Source: Kappaphycus alvarezii
Taxonomy: Eukaryota > Rhodophyta > Florideophyceae > Gigartinales > Solieriaceae
Reading direction: 5' to 3'
NCBI GenBank assembly: GCA_002205965.3
Contig: NADL03000006.1
Span: forward strand, 1,054,001 to 1,118,000
DNA: 64,000 nt
Under the pieces are notes generated by a model, which was not told where the DNA came from, searched no databases, and saw nothing but the letters and a program-made list of their open reading frames with translations. Position numbers and translations under genes: made by a program. Numbering within the stretch: position 1 is the first letter of the stretch; each line of letters opens with the position of its first letter. This document shows positions 42,080-50,357 of this stretch, piece after piece.

Positions 42080-42743
42080 TTCCCTCCCATTACTTTTTCT
42101 TCTTCACTTCATTTTCCTTTGTTTCTCCCTCCACTTTCTTTTTGTTGTTATTGTCTTTCTTTTTATTTACGGGACGAAATTTACATTTCATTCCGTTCCT
42201 TTTATGTGCGATTGCCTTCTCCAGTCGCAGAAATTCTTCGTCTTCTCCATTTATTTGATCCTCTTCGACTCCAAATATCTTTCTTCATAATCAATATTTC
42301 TTCACGTAATTTTCGCCATAAACCATCCTTTTGAAGGCGTTCCCACTAATTTCCACAACAAGACCAATTTTTGCCCACATTTTGATTCAAGGGGTCTGCA
42401 GATTTGAATCATTTGATGCTACTTAAACCCGTCAGGTGCCGCCAAAATTTTATCCACGTCCTTACAACACCAAAAACATGACAATCCACACCCTTCTTGG
42501 CAGCCGTCATGCAGAGAATATCCCATTCTCGCCCGAATTCCAAATCCGGTCATCCTCGTCCCATCATTGTCTCCCCTTTATTCCCCTATGTCCCCACCGA
42601 CGTAGAGGACTACCTCCTTCGCCAAGCCAGGTAGTGCCGGACGGAACTCGTTGCTCTTCACATGGTGTATATCGAATCATGGAACGAGGTTCGGGGGACT
42701 CGGAAGATTTGGATGGTGATGCGGGGAAGTGCTTCAAGGAGTG
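42080..42743 (+). repeat. gypsy LTR D, 5' part, cut by element B
   Basis: Matches LTR D' on the opposite strand at 28490-27870: a pyrimidine-rich U3, then the start of the acidic ORF from about 42479. It is cut at gcttcaaggagtg by element B, and resumes after GAGTG at 51897. The two parts together give an old, diverged LTR. Confidence 0.65.
42479..42743 (+). pseudogene. LTR-borne acidic ORF (copy in LTR D), first half
   Basis: Starts at an ATG (42478-42480) in the usual position. A frame reads VPTDVEDYLLRQAR, the equivalent of GPTDADDYIRRQTK, followed by a stop. The last codons before element B, GKCFKE, match GESFEE of the intact ORF. The second half continues beyond element B with IPKLVHGIEEEEA at 51903, matching APELVYEAQEDEE. 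Confidence 0.6.
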
Positions 42744-42857
42744 TGTAATACAAAAATGGTCCTCCCCCTCATTTAATACAGGAAATGGTCCTCCCTTCAC
42801 GTAATACAGGAAATGGTCCTCCCTTCACGTAATACAGGAAATGGTCCTCCCTCGTGT
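42744..42857 (+). repeat. 28-bp tandem repeat in U3
   Basis: Units start at 42775, 42803 and 42831 with the core aatacaggaaatggtcctcc, preceded by a divergent first unit at the LTR start. The same array is at 50358 and, shorter, at 53752. Such arrays in U3 often act as enhancers, but that is an inference. Confidence 0.7.
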
Positions 42858-43111
42858 AATCCAGCAACCTACAACGATCCCGCCCTAACTTCTCCAACCG
42901 TCATTTCCAAATTTACTTCCATTTTATCTAGATATTTTTATACTGTATTTAACCCTCTGAATCGACCCCGAATCAAGTCCCTTTTCCCTTTTAGCTTACC
43001 TCCTCCTCCAAATTCGCCTTTTTTGAGAAGAAGGGCGCAAATGCACTATTGCAAAATCCCTTGCAGATTTATTTTACCTATTCCTAATCTATAGAACCTG
43101 CCCCGGGAGCC

Positions 43112-43119
43112 TATTTAAA
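43112..43119 (+). promoter_or_regulatory. TATA-like box of the LTR-borne ORF
   Basis: TATTTAAA, 107 bp before the ATG at 43226, conserved at 50729-50736, 54090-54097, 22104-22111 and (reversed) in the element C LTR. It is separate from the TATATAA that drives the genomic RNA, 853 bp further downstream. Confidence 0.6.
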
Positions 43120-43225
43120 CCCCTTTATTCTAAGTTCCAAATGCCCCGATCATTTTACTCATCACCCCTCCCCCCACACACCCAAAACACCCTACATTGC
43201 CTCCTGTTCCCCAACGTCTATCACA

Positions 43226-43837
43226 ATGAGCAACCTTCGCCCCTCTGTCCCTATTTCCAAAAACCGCCCTTCCCGTTCCATCAATGGCCTTCGTCTCGCC
43301 GCCTACGGGCCAACCGATGCCGACGACTACATCCGGCGGCAAACAAAGAAGCAAATCATCGAGTTCGTGCGCCGCCTCTTCATAGAAGAAGAAGCGAGGG
43401 AGGTAAGTCCGGGAGAGGCTGAGAAGGTCGAGGAGGAGAGCGGGGAGTCCTTCGAGGAATGGTTAGCCCCTGAGCTAGTGTACGAGGCTCAGGAAGATGA
43501 GGAGAGGAGGATGAGAGGATGAGGAGGAGGAGAGAGATGAGGAGATGAGGATGAGGAGGAAGGAGGAGGAAGGAGGAGGAGAGAGAGGAGAGAGGAGGAG
43601 GAGGAGGATGAGGGAACAGGGGGCATGGAAAGTGTTGGACTGGTGGGGCCTGGAATAGAGAGTATGGATCAAGTTGTGCCCACGATGGAACCGGATGGAG
43701 ATATCTTTAGTAGTCTAGATATCTCCCAGGGGGAAATAGAGAGTTGTGAGCCATTCGCAGATATTTGTGGGGACTGCTTGGACAGCATGGATATTTTAGA
43801 GGAGTTGTTTGGATCTGATTTAGAGAATGGGAAATAA
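43226..43837 (+). CDS. LTR-borne acidic protein, element B 5' LTR (one frame break)
   Basis: Two frames. 43226-43522 holds the N-terminal ~85 residues, with PTDADDYIRRQTKKQIIEFV, an IEEEAREVSPGEAEKVEEES segment and APELVYE, then runs into a GAGGA-repeat. 43625-43837 holds the C-terminal block: MESVGLVGPGIESMDQVVPT, LDISQGEIESCEPFADICGD, and SMDILEELFGSDLENGK at the end. Copy C2 shows that the parts belong to one frame; here indels in the repeat separate them. Total about 190-200 residues, highly acidic, no signal peptide. Alternating acidic and bulky hydrophobic residues at the end look like an activation domain. Function unknown. Confidence 0.65.
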
Positions 43838-43964
43838 GAGGACCAAATTAATTGTTAGTTTCTTAAGTATCTTTTGCTTAGAGTATATTGTCCACACAAA
43901 GTATTTTTATGCATTTCTTGGTATCTTCTGTAGTTTTGTTCGGACTTTAGGGTAGCCAAAAGTC

Positions 43965-43971
43965 TATATAA
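43965..43971 (+). promoter_or_regulatory. LTR TATA box, element B
   Basis: TATATAA in agtctatataagctgagt, same position relative to the R-U5 block as in element A. Confidence 0.65.
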
Positions 43972-44280
43972 GCTGAGTAAACTGCTTCCTCATGGAGAGG
44001 TCAAGCAAGTTGGCAGACAACTTCAAGCCAAGTCCCGAGTAGTAGGAAGTTGAGAGTCAACTTCAGACCCAAGAAAACTTTTTCTTACGCTAGTCGCAGA
44101 GCGTCGGTGGTAGACCCTGCCCCTTTTATACTTGCTTGTAGCTTCCTCAACTCTCTTCTATATACACTCCCTTTTGTTCGTTCAACAATACCACGGCAGC
44201 ACTTTTGTCGCTCGCAACACCTCCTTCTCAGGGTAATTGGTTCTGAGGATCTCTTCCCCCGCCGATTTACCCCTATCATT

Positions 44281-44298
44281 TGGTACTCTTGTGGAGGG
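44281..44298 (+). promoter_or_regulatory. primer binding site candidate, element B
   Basis: TGGTACTCTTGTGGAGGG, two bases after the LTR end, identical to that of element A. Confidence 0.55.
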
Positions 44299-44367
44299 GG
44301 TTGCACCCGAGGTATTCGAGTTGAGCAGTAGTAAGGAACACTTCGGGGGGATTTCTTTTCGGTAATC

Positions 44368-45324
44368 ATGGATCTCAACGCTGCTCGTATAACGTTCACA
44401 GGGGGCAAGACTGAAGACGTTGAGGAGTTTCTTTACACATATGTCAACGTTGTGATGCGAGAGAAGGGCGATGAAGAGAAGGCCGCAAGTATCTTCGCCT
44501 ATCTTCATGGTGACGCAAAGCACAAATATAAGTCCAAGTTTATCGACGGGTGGTCTCTTAACGGGAATGGGCGTAACTTCGGTGAGGTATGTGAGTGGCT
44601 TGTGAAAGAGTATGCTAAGGAGGTAGAACCAGATGAGATGATTCGTACCGCCATAGAGGCCCGGCTCAACTTCGACGATTTGTTAAGCTCATTGGTGTAC
44701 TTGTGTGATCTTTATGAAAAGGCTGGGTTCAACGCCCAAGCCAAGTACGGAATGCTGCGTAAGGCGGCTATGGGGGATAAGCGGCTCTCCGATTTCCTCC
44801 TCATCAAGGGCCCTCACACTTTTGATGAACTGAAGGGTACCATAGTAGAATTTGTCAAAAATTCGGAGACGTTTCAGTCACTGAGTGAGGTACCGAGGGA
44901 AACCCGCACATCGATGTCTATCGTACATCCTGAAAAGAATTATCAAAGGCCGGCTACTAGTGCAGCGGCATTAGAATCTGTCAGGAGCGATGTCAAAAAC
45001 TTGGAAGAAAGGTTGGAAACCCGATTCGATAATCGACTTGACATGATAACCTCGCAGTTGGAAAGCCTTACTCTTACCATTAAGAAGAACCAGTCTGGGG
45101 CCCCTAAGGCCGCAGAAGTCTGTTCTTACTGTCACAAGCCTGGACACTTTGCAAACAGGTGTCCTGATAATCCACATAGAAACACTCGTTGTGCAAAGTG
45201 CGGTCGATATGGGCATCATGAAAGTAACTGCTGGTCTAAAGACAACAGAAGAGCAAATTTATCGGAAGCAAGGAGTGAGTCAGGACCAGAGGTGAAAATC
45301 TTACAAGAAGGGATCAAAGGTTGA
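44368..45324 (+). CDS. gag: Gag, element B
   Basis: 318 codons, the same protein as Gag of element A up to about residue 305: capsid-like helical region, coiled coil (200-240), CCHC knuckles at Cys252-Cys255-His260-Cys265 and Cys275-Cys278-His283-Cys288. The last residues differ because of small indels. The stop TGA (45322-45324) overlaps the pol frame, which is open in the -1 frame from 45279. No standard X-XXY-YYZ slippery heptamer is obvious in the overlap. Confidence 0.9.
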   Translation: MDLNAARITFTGGKTEDVEEFLYTYVNVVMREKGDEEKAASIFAYLHGDAKHKYKSKFIDGWSLNGNGRNFGEVCEWLVKEYAKEVEPDEMIRTAIEARLNFDDLLSSLVYLCDLYEKAGFNAQAKYGMLRKAAMGDKRLSDFLLIKGPHTFDELKGTIVEFVKNSETFQSLSEVPRETRTSMSIVHPEKNYQRPATSAAALESVRSDVKNLEERLETRFDNRLDMITSQLESLTLTIKKNQSGAPKAAEVCSYCHKPGHFANRCPDNPHRNTRCAKCGRYGHHESNCWSKDNRRANLSEARSESGPEVKILQEGIKG

Positions 45325-45785
45325 CGGATGCCGGTAACGTATCCATCGCTGAAGAGATTAGTCAAGTCAATGTGACAAAAAGGGATGGGGAAGGGAACAT
45401 TTTATCGAAGAAACCTAGGCTAGAGTATGGAATGCTGGAGCATATCCCAGCACCTGTACCTCCTCGAACCAAGAGGTCTGATCAAGTTGTTCCAGGAGTG
45501 GGAGTCACTCCGGCCAAGAAGACGAAAAAGAGTAAGAAAGTTAAGAGTATCTCTAAGGACGTACTAGAGTATGTGAAGAGGTACAATTTGGTGGCTGAGC
45601 TTGCATCGGCCCCAACTGGGATAACGTTTGGTCAACTTTTGAGGGGCGACGCAGAGGATGCGAGAAAAGAACTCAAAAAATTATCAGGTCTAATAAGTCC
45701 GCTAAGGGTAAGAAACTGTTTCTTCAATCGGCCTCGACAGCACCAAGACGTCTTAAGCTGGTACCAGTCAAAGTATTGGGTATGA
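45279..45785 (+). CDS. pol: Pol N-terminal segment, element B
   Basis: Open in the -1 frame relative to gag, with no ATG at the junction, so it is expected to be made by frameshift from gag. It contains a basic stretch (PAKKTKKSKKVKSI) and a VLEYVKRYNLVAELAS segment. One A is missing from an A run at about 45680 compared with element A, which shifts the last 35 codons out of frame. No catalytic motif here. In the parent form it would lead directly into the protease. Confidence 0.7.
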   Translation, partial: VRTRGENLTRRDQRLTDAGNVSIAEEISQVNVTKRDGEGNILSKKPRLEYGMLEHIPAPVPPRTKRSDQVVPGVGVTPAKKTKKSKKVKSISKDVLEYVKRYNLVAELASAPTGITFGQLLRGDAEDARKELKKLSGLISPLRVRNCFFNRPRQHQDVLSWYQSKYWV

Positions 45786-47353
45786 AAACCCAAGCTCTCT
45801 TCGATTCGGGTGCTGTTCCAAACCTCATTTCAGAAACTTTGGTGACAGATCTAGGTCTCGAAATTACTCCAACGACTCGAAAAATAACTGTAGCGGATGG
45901 AACCGTCTCAAAATGCATGGGCACTGTTGACAAGGTTTCCGTGTTCTTTGGGGACTCTAAAGTTGATGTAGACTTTCTTGTCATGCCGGATCTCCCTTTC
46001 GATGCAATCATTGGCTGCCCTACCATGGAAAGACTAGGGACATGCATTGACTTGGGCAACCAAATGGTTTCAGTTAATATTGACGGCAGAACCGTGAAGA
46101 TGCCCCTGGATTTCGACAAAAGCACGCATCCTGAAGATTTAAAAGAAACGGACAGTGAAGATTTCACTTCTAGCTATGACAGCGAAGATTCGGAACCAAC
46201 TAACACTTTCGGAAGTGGAAAAGGGTACCCTCGGGGGTTAATGAACATGGCATGGGACGATTATGATTCCGGGTTTGAAACAGATGACGACTGGGATTCT
46301 AGGATAAGTTTGAAACCCGAATGTGTTTCTTTTTGCGATGATATCGAATCAAAGGACAGAATTCGGAGCATGAAAGAAGATTACCTTTGCAAAGAAAATA
46401 AGAATACGTCGAATTCCATATATGAAGATGTGAGCACGACGGAAGAGGTCCTTCAAAATATTGAGGTTGAGGATCAAGAAGAAAAAGGGCGCCAAATGGC
46501 AGAAATCCAAGGAAAAGTGCAGCACCTTCCCGCCCCCGCCTCACTGAAAATATCCGACATGTTAACATCTTCCGAAGTAATTGCATGGAGCGTTTCAGAT
46601 TTAAGACAAGCAAGTGTACCGGTTACTCACTCGTTCGAACTTACCGACACTCAACCGATTTACCACAAGCCTAGACGTCAACCGCCAAAATATGACCAAT
46701 TTATCTCAGAAAATGTTACAAGTATGCTGAAAAATGATATTATTCGACCAGTTTCATCCCCATGGTCGTTTCCAGTTGTGGTCGCACCAAAGAAGGATGG
46801 AAAGCTGCGTTTTTGCGTCGATTACCGACAACTGAACCAGAGAATGATACCCGATCGATTTCCGATTCCGAACATGGAGGAGATCCTCGAGGACCTGAAG
46901 GACGGGAGATATTTCACCTCAATTGACCTTTACACTGGCTATTGGCAGATTCCATTGGATGAAAAATGTAAGGAAAAAACAACCTTTACCAGCAAAGCCG
47001 GTACGTTCAGGTTCGAAGTGATGCCTTTTGGTCTCATGAATGCACCAGCTACATTCCAAAGAATGATGAACGAGGTTTTGAAAGGACTTCCATTCGCAAG
47101 AGTCTATATCGATGATGTCGTCATATTCTCAGAAACATTGGATCAGCACATCTCGCACGTCAAGACAGTTGTGGAGAGGATATCGGAGTATAGCTTGAAA
47201 ATTAAGTTGAGCAAATGCTTCTTTGCGAAAACTTCTATCCAATTACTCGGTCATATCGTCGACCAAGAGGGAATTAGAGTGGATCCAGAGAAAACGAAAA
47301 AAATAAGTTGGCACCAAGGCCCGCTTCAAAGACGGAGGTCCGAAGCTTCTTAG
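45776..47353 (+). CDS. pol: Protease and reverse transcriptase, element B
   Basis: 525 codons in one frame. A retropepsin-type protease begins at once with ALFDSGAVPNLIS (active-site Asp10-Ser11-Gly12) and ends around DAIIGCPTM. An acidic spacer of about 150 residues follows (many Glu/Asp/Ser). The RT starts near residue 300: FCVDYRQLN at 346, MPFGLMNAPATFQRMM at 416 and the catalytic YIDD at 444-447, then LLGHIVDQEGI. A missing A at about 47305 ends the frame in the thumb. All expected catalytic residues of the palm are present. It copies the RNA genome into DNA inside the particle. Confidence 0.9.
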   Translation: MGMKTQALFDSGAVPNLISETLVTDLGLEITPTTRKITVADGTVSKCMGTVDKVSVFFGDSKVDVDFLVMPDLPFDAIIGCPTMERLGTCIDLGNQMVSVNIDGRTVKMPLDFDKSTHPEDLKETDSEDFTSSYDSEDSEPTNTFGSGKGYPRGLMNMAWDDYDSGFETDDDWDSRISLKPECVSFCDDIESKDRIRSMKEDYLCKENKNTSNSIYEDVSTTEEVLQNIEVEDQEEKGRQMAEIQGKVQHLPAPASLKISDMLTSSEVIAWSVSDLRQASVPVTHSFELTDTQPIYHKPRRQPPKYDQFISENVTSMLKNDIIRPVSSPWSFPVVVAPKKDGKLRFCVDYRQLNQRMIPDRFPIPNMEEILEDLKDGRYFTSIDLYTGYWQIPLDEKCKEKTTFTSKAGTFRFEVMPFGLMNAPATFQRMMNEVLKGLPFARVYIDDVVIFSETLDQHISHVKTVVERISEYSLKIKLSKCFFAKTSIQLLGHIVDQEGIRVDPEKTKKISWHQGPLQRRRSEAS

Positions 47354-48226
47354 GACTGGCCTCATATTACAGAAGATTTATCAAAGATTTCGCCAAGACT
47401 GCAGCACCGTTACATGCCAGCACTACGAAGAACGGAAAATTTTACTGGAACAAGGAAATGGAAACTGCATTTCAGGAGCTTAAAGATAAGCTATGTGTCC
47501 CCCCAGTTCTCATGTACCCAGATTTCAAGAGACCATTCGTTGTGGAGACAGATGCCTCAGAACGGTCTTTGGGTGCCGTTTTGTCCCAAAAAGATGAAAA
47601 CGGAAGACTACACCCTGTTCAATTCGCAAGCCGAACTCTGAATGACGCGGAAAAGAGATACTCAGTCTGCGAGAAAGAAGCGCTAGCTGTCGTCTTCGCG
47701 CTGAAAAAGTTTCGTATACCTTTTATCACTCGAGAAATTTGTCTTGATAACTGATCACCAGGCACTTAAAACAGCATTCCAAAAGAAGGATGTACATCAC
47801 CGCTTGGCCCGATGGCTCGACATTTTCGCAGAATATCGGTTTGAAATTGTGTATAGACCCGGACGCAATAATCAGCCTGCCGATTACCTATCCCGCTTGA
47901 GGGACGCACTGATTCCAAATGAAAAAGCTTCGGAGGACATCGTCGGAGTCGCCGAGTTGCAGTTGCCGAACGATAACGAGTACGAAGCTAATATTCACGG
48001 ACTGATCAAATTCCTCGATGGACTAGAAATGAGAAAGGTTGATCTTGAACACCGAAATTGGGTACGCAGGAATCAAAAGGCTTTTACATTGTGGAATGGG
48101 AAACTTTTCCGGCACACTAAAGCCGGTCCCCGACTAGTGGCCCCTTTGAAAGAAAGAATGAAGATCTTGAGGACTTTCCATGATGAGCTAGGGCATTGGG
48201 ATCTCGAAACAACCAAAAATTCGTAA
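47308..48226 (+). CDS. pol: RT thumb, RNase H and linker, element B (two frames)
   Basis: 47308-47754 carries RSFLGLASYYRRFIKDFAK, the RNase H start [14 protein letters not shown] and EKEALAVVFALKKF. Two bases are missing at about 47714. The frame 47744-48226 continues with ITDHQALKTAFQKKDVHHRL, GRNNQPADYLSRL and the linker to the integrase zinc domain (FHDELGHWDLETTK). One A is missing at about 48220. Compared with element A the amino acids are the same; only the frame breaks differ. Confidence 0.85.
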
Positions 48227-49240
48227 CTGAGAGATTCTGGTGGCCCGGTATCCATAAGGACGTCTATAACTTCGTGAAAAGCTGCGACAACTGCCAAAAA
48301 TTCACTCCAATACGGAAGTATAAGACAACTCTAAGTTTTCCAGTTTCCGGTCTCTTTGAAACCTTCTCAATTGACTTCGCGGCCCGTTCAAGGAAACTTC
48401 TTCCGGAAACAAATATCTCCTTATAGGGGTGGAACATCTTACTGGATGGCCAATAGCAGTTGCAGTCGAGGAGGCAAATGCTGAGGTGGTACTGAGATTC
48501 ATCGAAAAAGAAATAATTGAACCGTTTGGTCTTCCAAAAAGGATCATCTCGGATAACGCCCTTTGTTTTACTGCAACTTCACTGCTTCGTTTTTTGGAAG
48601 AGAAAGGGATTCAGCTGAAGACCGTTCTCGCATACGCTCCTATGTCCAACGGGAAAGCGGAGAGGATGGTTGGAACCATCAAACGAGCAATATCGAAAAC
48701 TATGTTGGAGAATGAAATCCAGTGGGAAGATGCCTTACCAAAAGTGTTATACGGCTACCGTCGAAGAAGAGGAAGAAATGGACGCTCACCATTCGAGCTA
48801 ATGTACGGAAGGGCTCCTAGAATGTTACAGAGAGACATGGAAACAAATATTATCGATGAAGAGAGTAGGGAAGTTGAACTACTGGCCACCGAAGGCTGGA
48901 GATCACACCGCGCGCTAACACAGACAAGAAATAAGGATGCAGAACCTGCAGTCAGAACCTTTTCAGTTGGCTCTAAAGTACTTGTAGTACATGGAAAAGC
49001 AATGCAGCAGGCTGTGAAGTGGCCGGCCTTCCAAACCAAGTACTCGAACCCTTGCATCGTCACGGAGGAAAGACACCCGCACTATCAGCTCTGTTCAAGC
49101 TCAGGGAAGAGATCAAGGAGGGCCATCCATGCACGTCGTCTGGTCCCTTACCATCAGAGGCCTGAAGAATTCCTTCTCACACAGGACTATGCGCAACCAC
49201 GGGGCATACTCATCTTTAACTATAGAATGATTCCTATGGG
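48196..49240 (+). CDS. pol: Integrase, element B (two frames)
   Basis: 48196-48426 has the second half of the zinc domain (CDNCQKF) and the first catalytic Asp (SIDFA). A missing G at about 48384 shifts the frame. 48429 onward holds the rest: Asp of IISDNA, the Glu 36 positions later in NGKAERM, and the GPY/F-like C-terminal region. Integrase inserts the DNA copy; the 5-bp target duplication fits this enzyme class. Confidence 0.85.
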
Positions 49241-49278
49241 AGGAAAAAGGGCCTGGGAATGGATCATCTCGGTTACGC

Positions 49279-50324
49279 GGGACTACTACGAACTCCACGT
49301 AATCATCCATTTCTACATTAATATATGCCTATGTTTTCGTACGTTGAACGGACCATTGCTACCTGAAGAAGATTTCCGACTATTAATAAGAGTTCTATTT
49401 TCATTCCAAAACGGAAGGTTCACGGAAGCAGGTCCAGAGTTTGTGGAGGTAATATATCATTACTCTATAGGAAGATATGGAATGGTAGCTGCTGGAGACT
49501 TGTCGCAAACGTATCTGAATATTATCCGTCCAATTTACGTATTTCTCAAGAAAACAACCAGGACGTGCGACTGAGAGGTTACGCCTTACCCCCGGATATG
49601 GAATACAGGCTGGTCCCGTATCCTCTATGGGAACCTTACGTTTCTCCGCCACAAATTGGGAACGTTGGAGGCGGCGAGGATCCTCCTGAAGCAGTGATGA
49701 TGACCAGAGGAGGACCTTCAGGAGACAACAACCCGCCCAGAAGAGGTTCCGGTCGTCCCCCGAGGACCTCGTGCAGGTCCCAGTACGTCAGGAGCTGGTC
49801 GCGGCCATTCATCGGGACCGTCCACCACAACTTCATCTCTAGCTCTGCTTCACAACCATGCACAGCATACAGTCGGAAGAAGAAGATTATCTTTTTGGCT
49901 GCGCAATATCTCCGAGGATGCGAACGATGCGCAGGTCATTTCTTATTTCATGATAAGCATCTGTTTATGTTTTAGGGCGCTACATGGACCGCACTTATCT
50001 TACGAAGATTCGTTCTTGATGATGCGCGTCTTCTTTTCTTATCGACATCCATTCCTCCGGCATCTTCCAGAAGAGTTTGCATATCACATATATTTTTTCA
50101 CTCTTGGAAGATTCGGAAGAGTCACGGAAGAAGAATGTATTCAACCCCACCTCGATGTGATCAAACCAATATATGAGGCTATGCTACAAAGTGAGGTACC
50201 AGTAATGCGAACCTACTTTTTAGAGCATCATATTGGTAATCAGTTGCATCCGTACCCGTTTGAGAGACCATACATCTTATCAATAAGACAGCGAACACTA
50301 ACGGAAGCAGAAGAAGAGCAGTGA
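49279..50324 (+). CDS. duplicated tail domain of Pol, element B
   Basis: Unit 1 (about 49279-49625) and unit 2 (about 49915-50280) flank an Arg/Gly/Pro/Ser-rich linker. A 72-residue core aligns without gaps and 31 positions are identical by my count. Shared landmarks are ICLCFR, Gly-Pro, Glu-Asp, Arg-Val-X-Phe-Ser, Ile-Tyr, Gly-Arg-X-Gly, and Pro-Ile-Tyr. The frame is broken at about 49555 (two extra A) and 49762 (two bases missing), but each unit is open. 49950-50324 ends at TGA near the polypurine tract. No match to chromodomain or envelope motifs. Each unit begins with a hydrophobic stretch of about 14 residues that is probably a buried helix. Confidence 0.75.
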
Positions 50325-50344
50325 CGACCCGGGACGTTCGCCTT

Positions 50345-50357
50345 GAGAAAGGGGGCG
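50345..50357 (+). promoter_or_regulatory. polypurine tract, element B
   Basis: GAGAAAGGGGGCG immediately before the TG of the 3' LTR. Confidence 0.7.

Larger units (their letters stand above)
42744..44278 (+). repeat. element B 5' LTR, 1,535 bp
   Basis: Begins with a 28-bp tandem repeat (four units, 42744-42857). Then come TATTTAAA (43112-43119), the acidic ORF (43226-43837), TATATAA (43965-43971), the tandem inverted repeats (about 44007-44064), and R-U5 ending CCCCTATCA. About twice as long as the element A LTR. Confidence 0.9.

Noticed and set aside
42744..42857. Tandem 28-bp units as a CRISPR array
   Set aside because: The units are contiguous without variable spacers, lie at the start of a retrotransposon LTR in a eukaryotic genome, and have no cas genes nearby.
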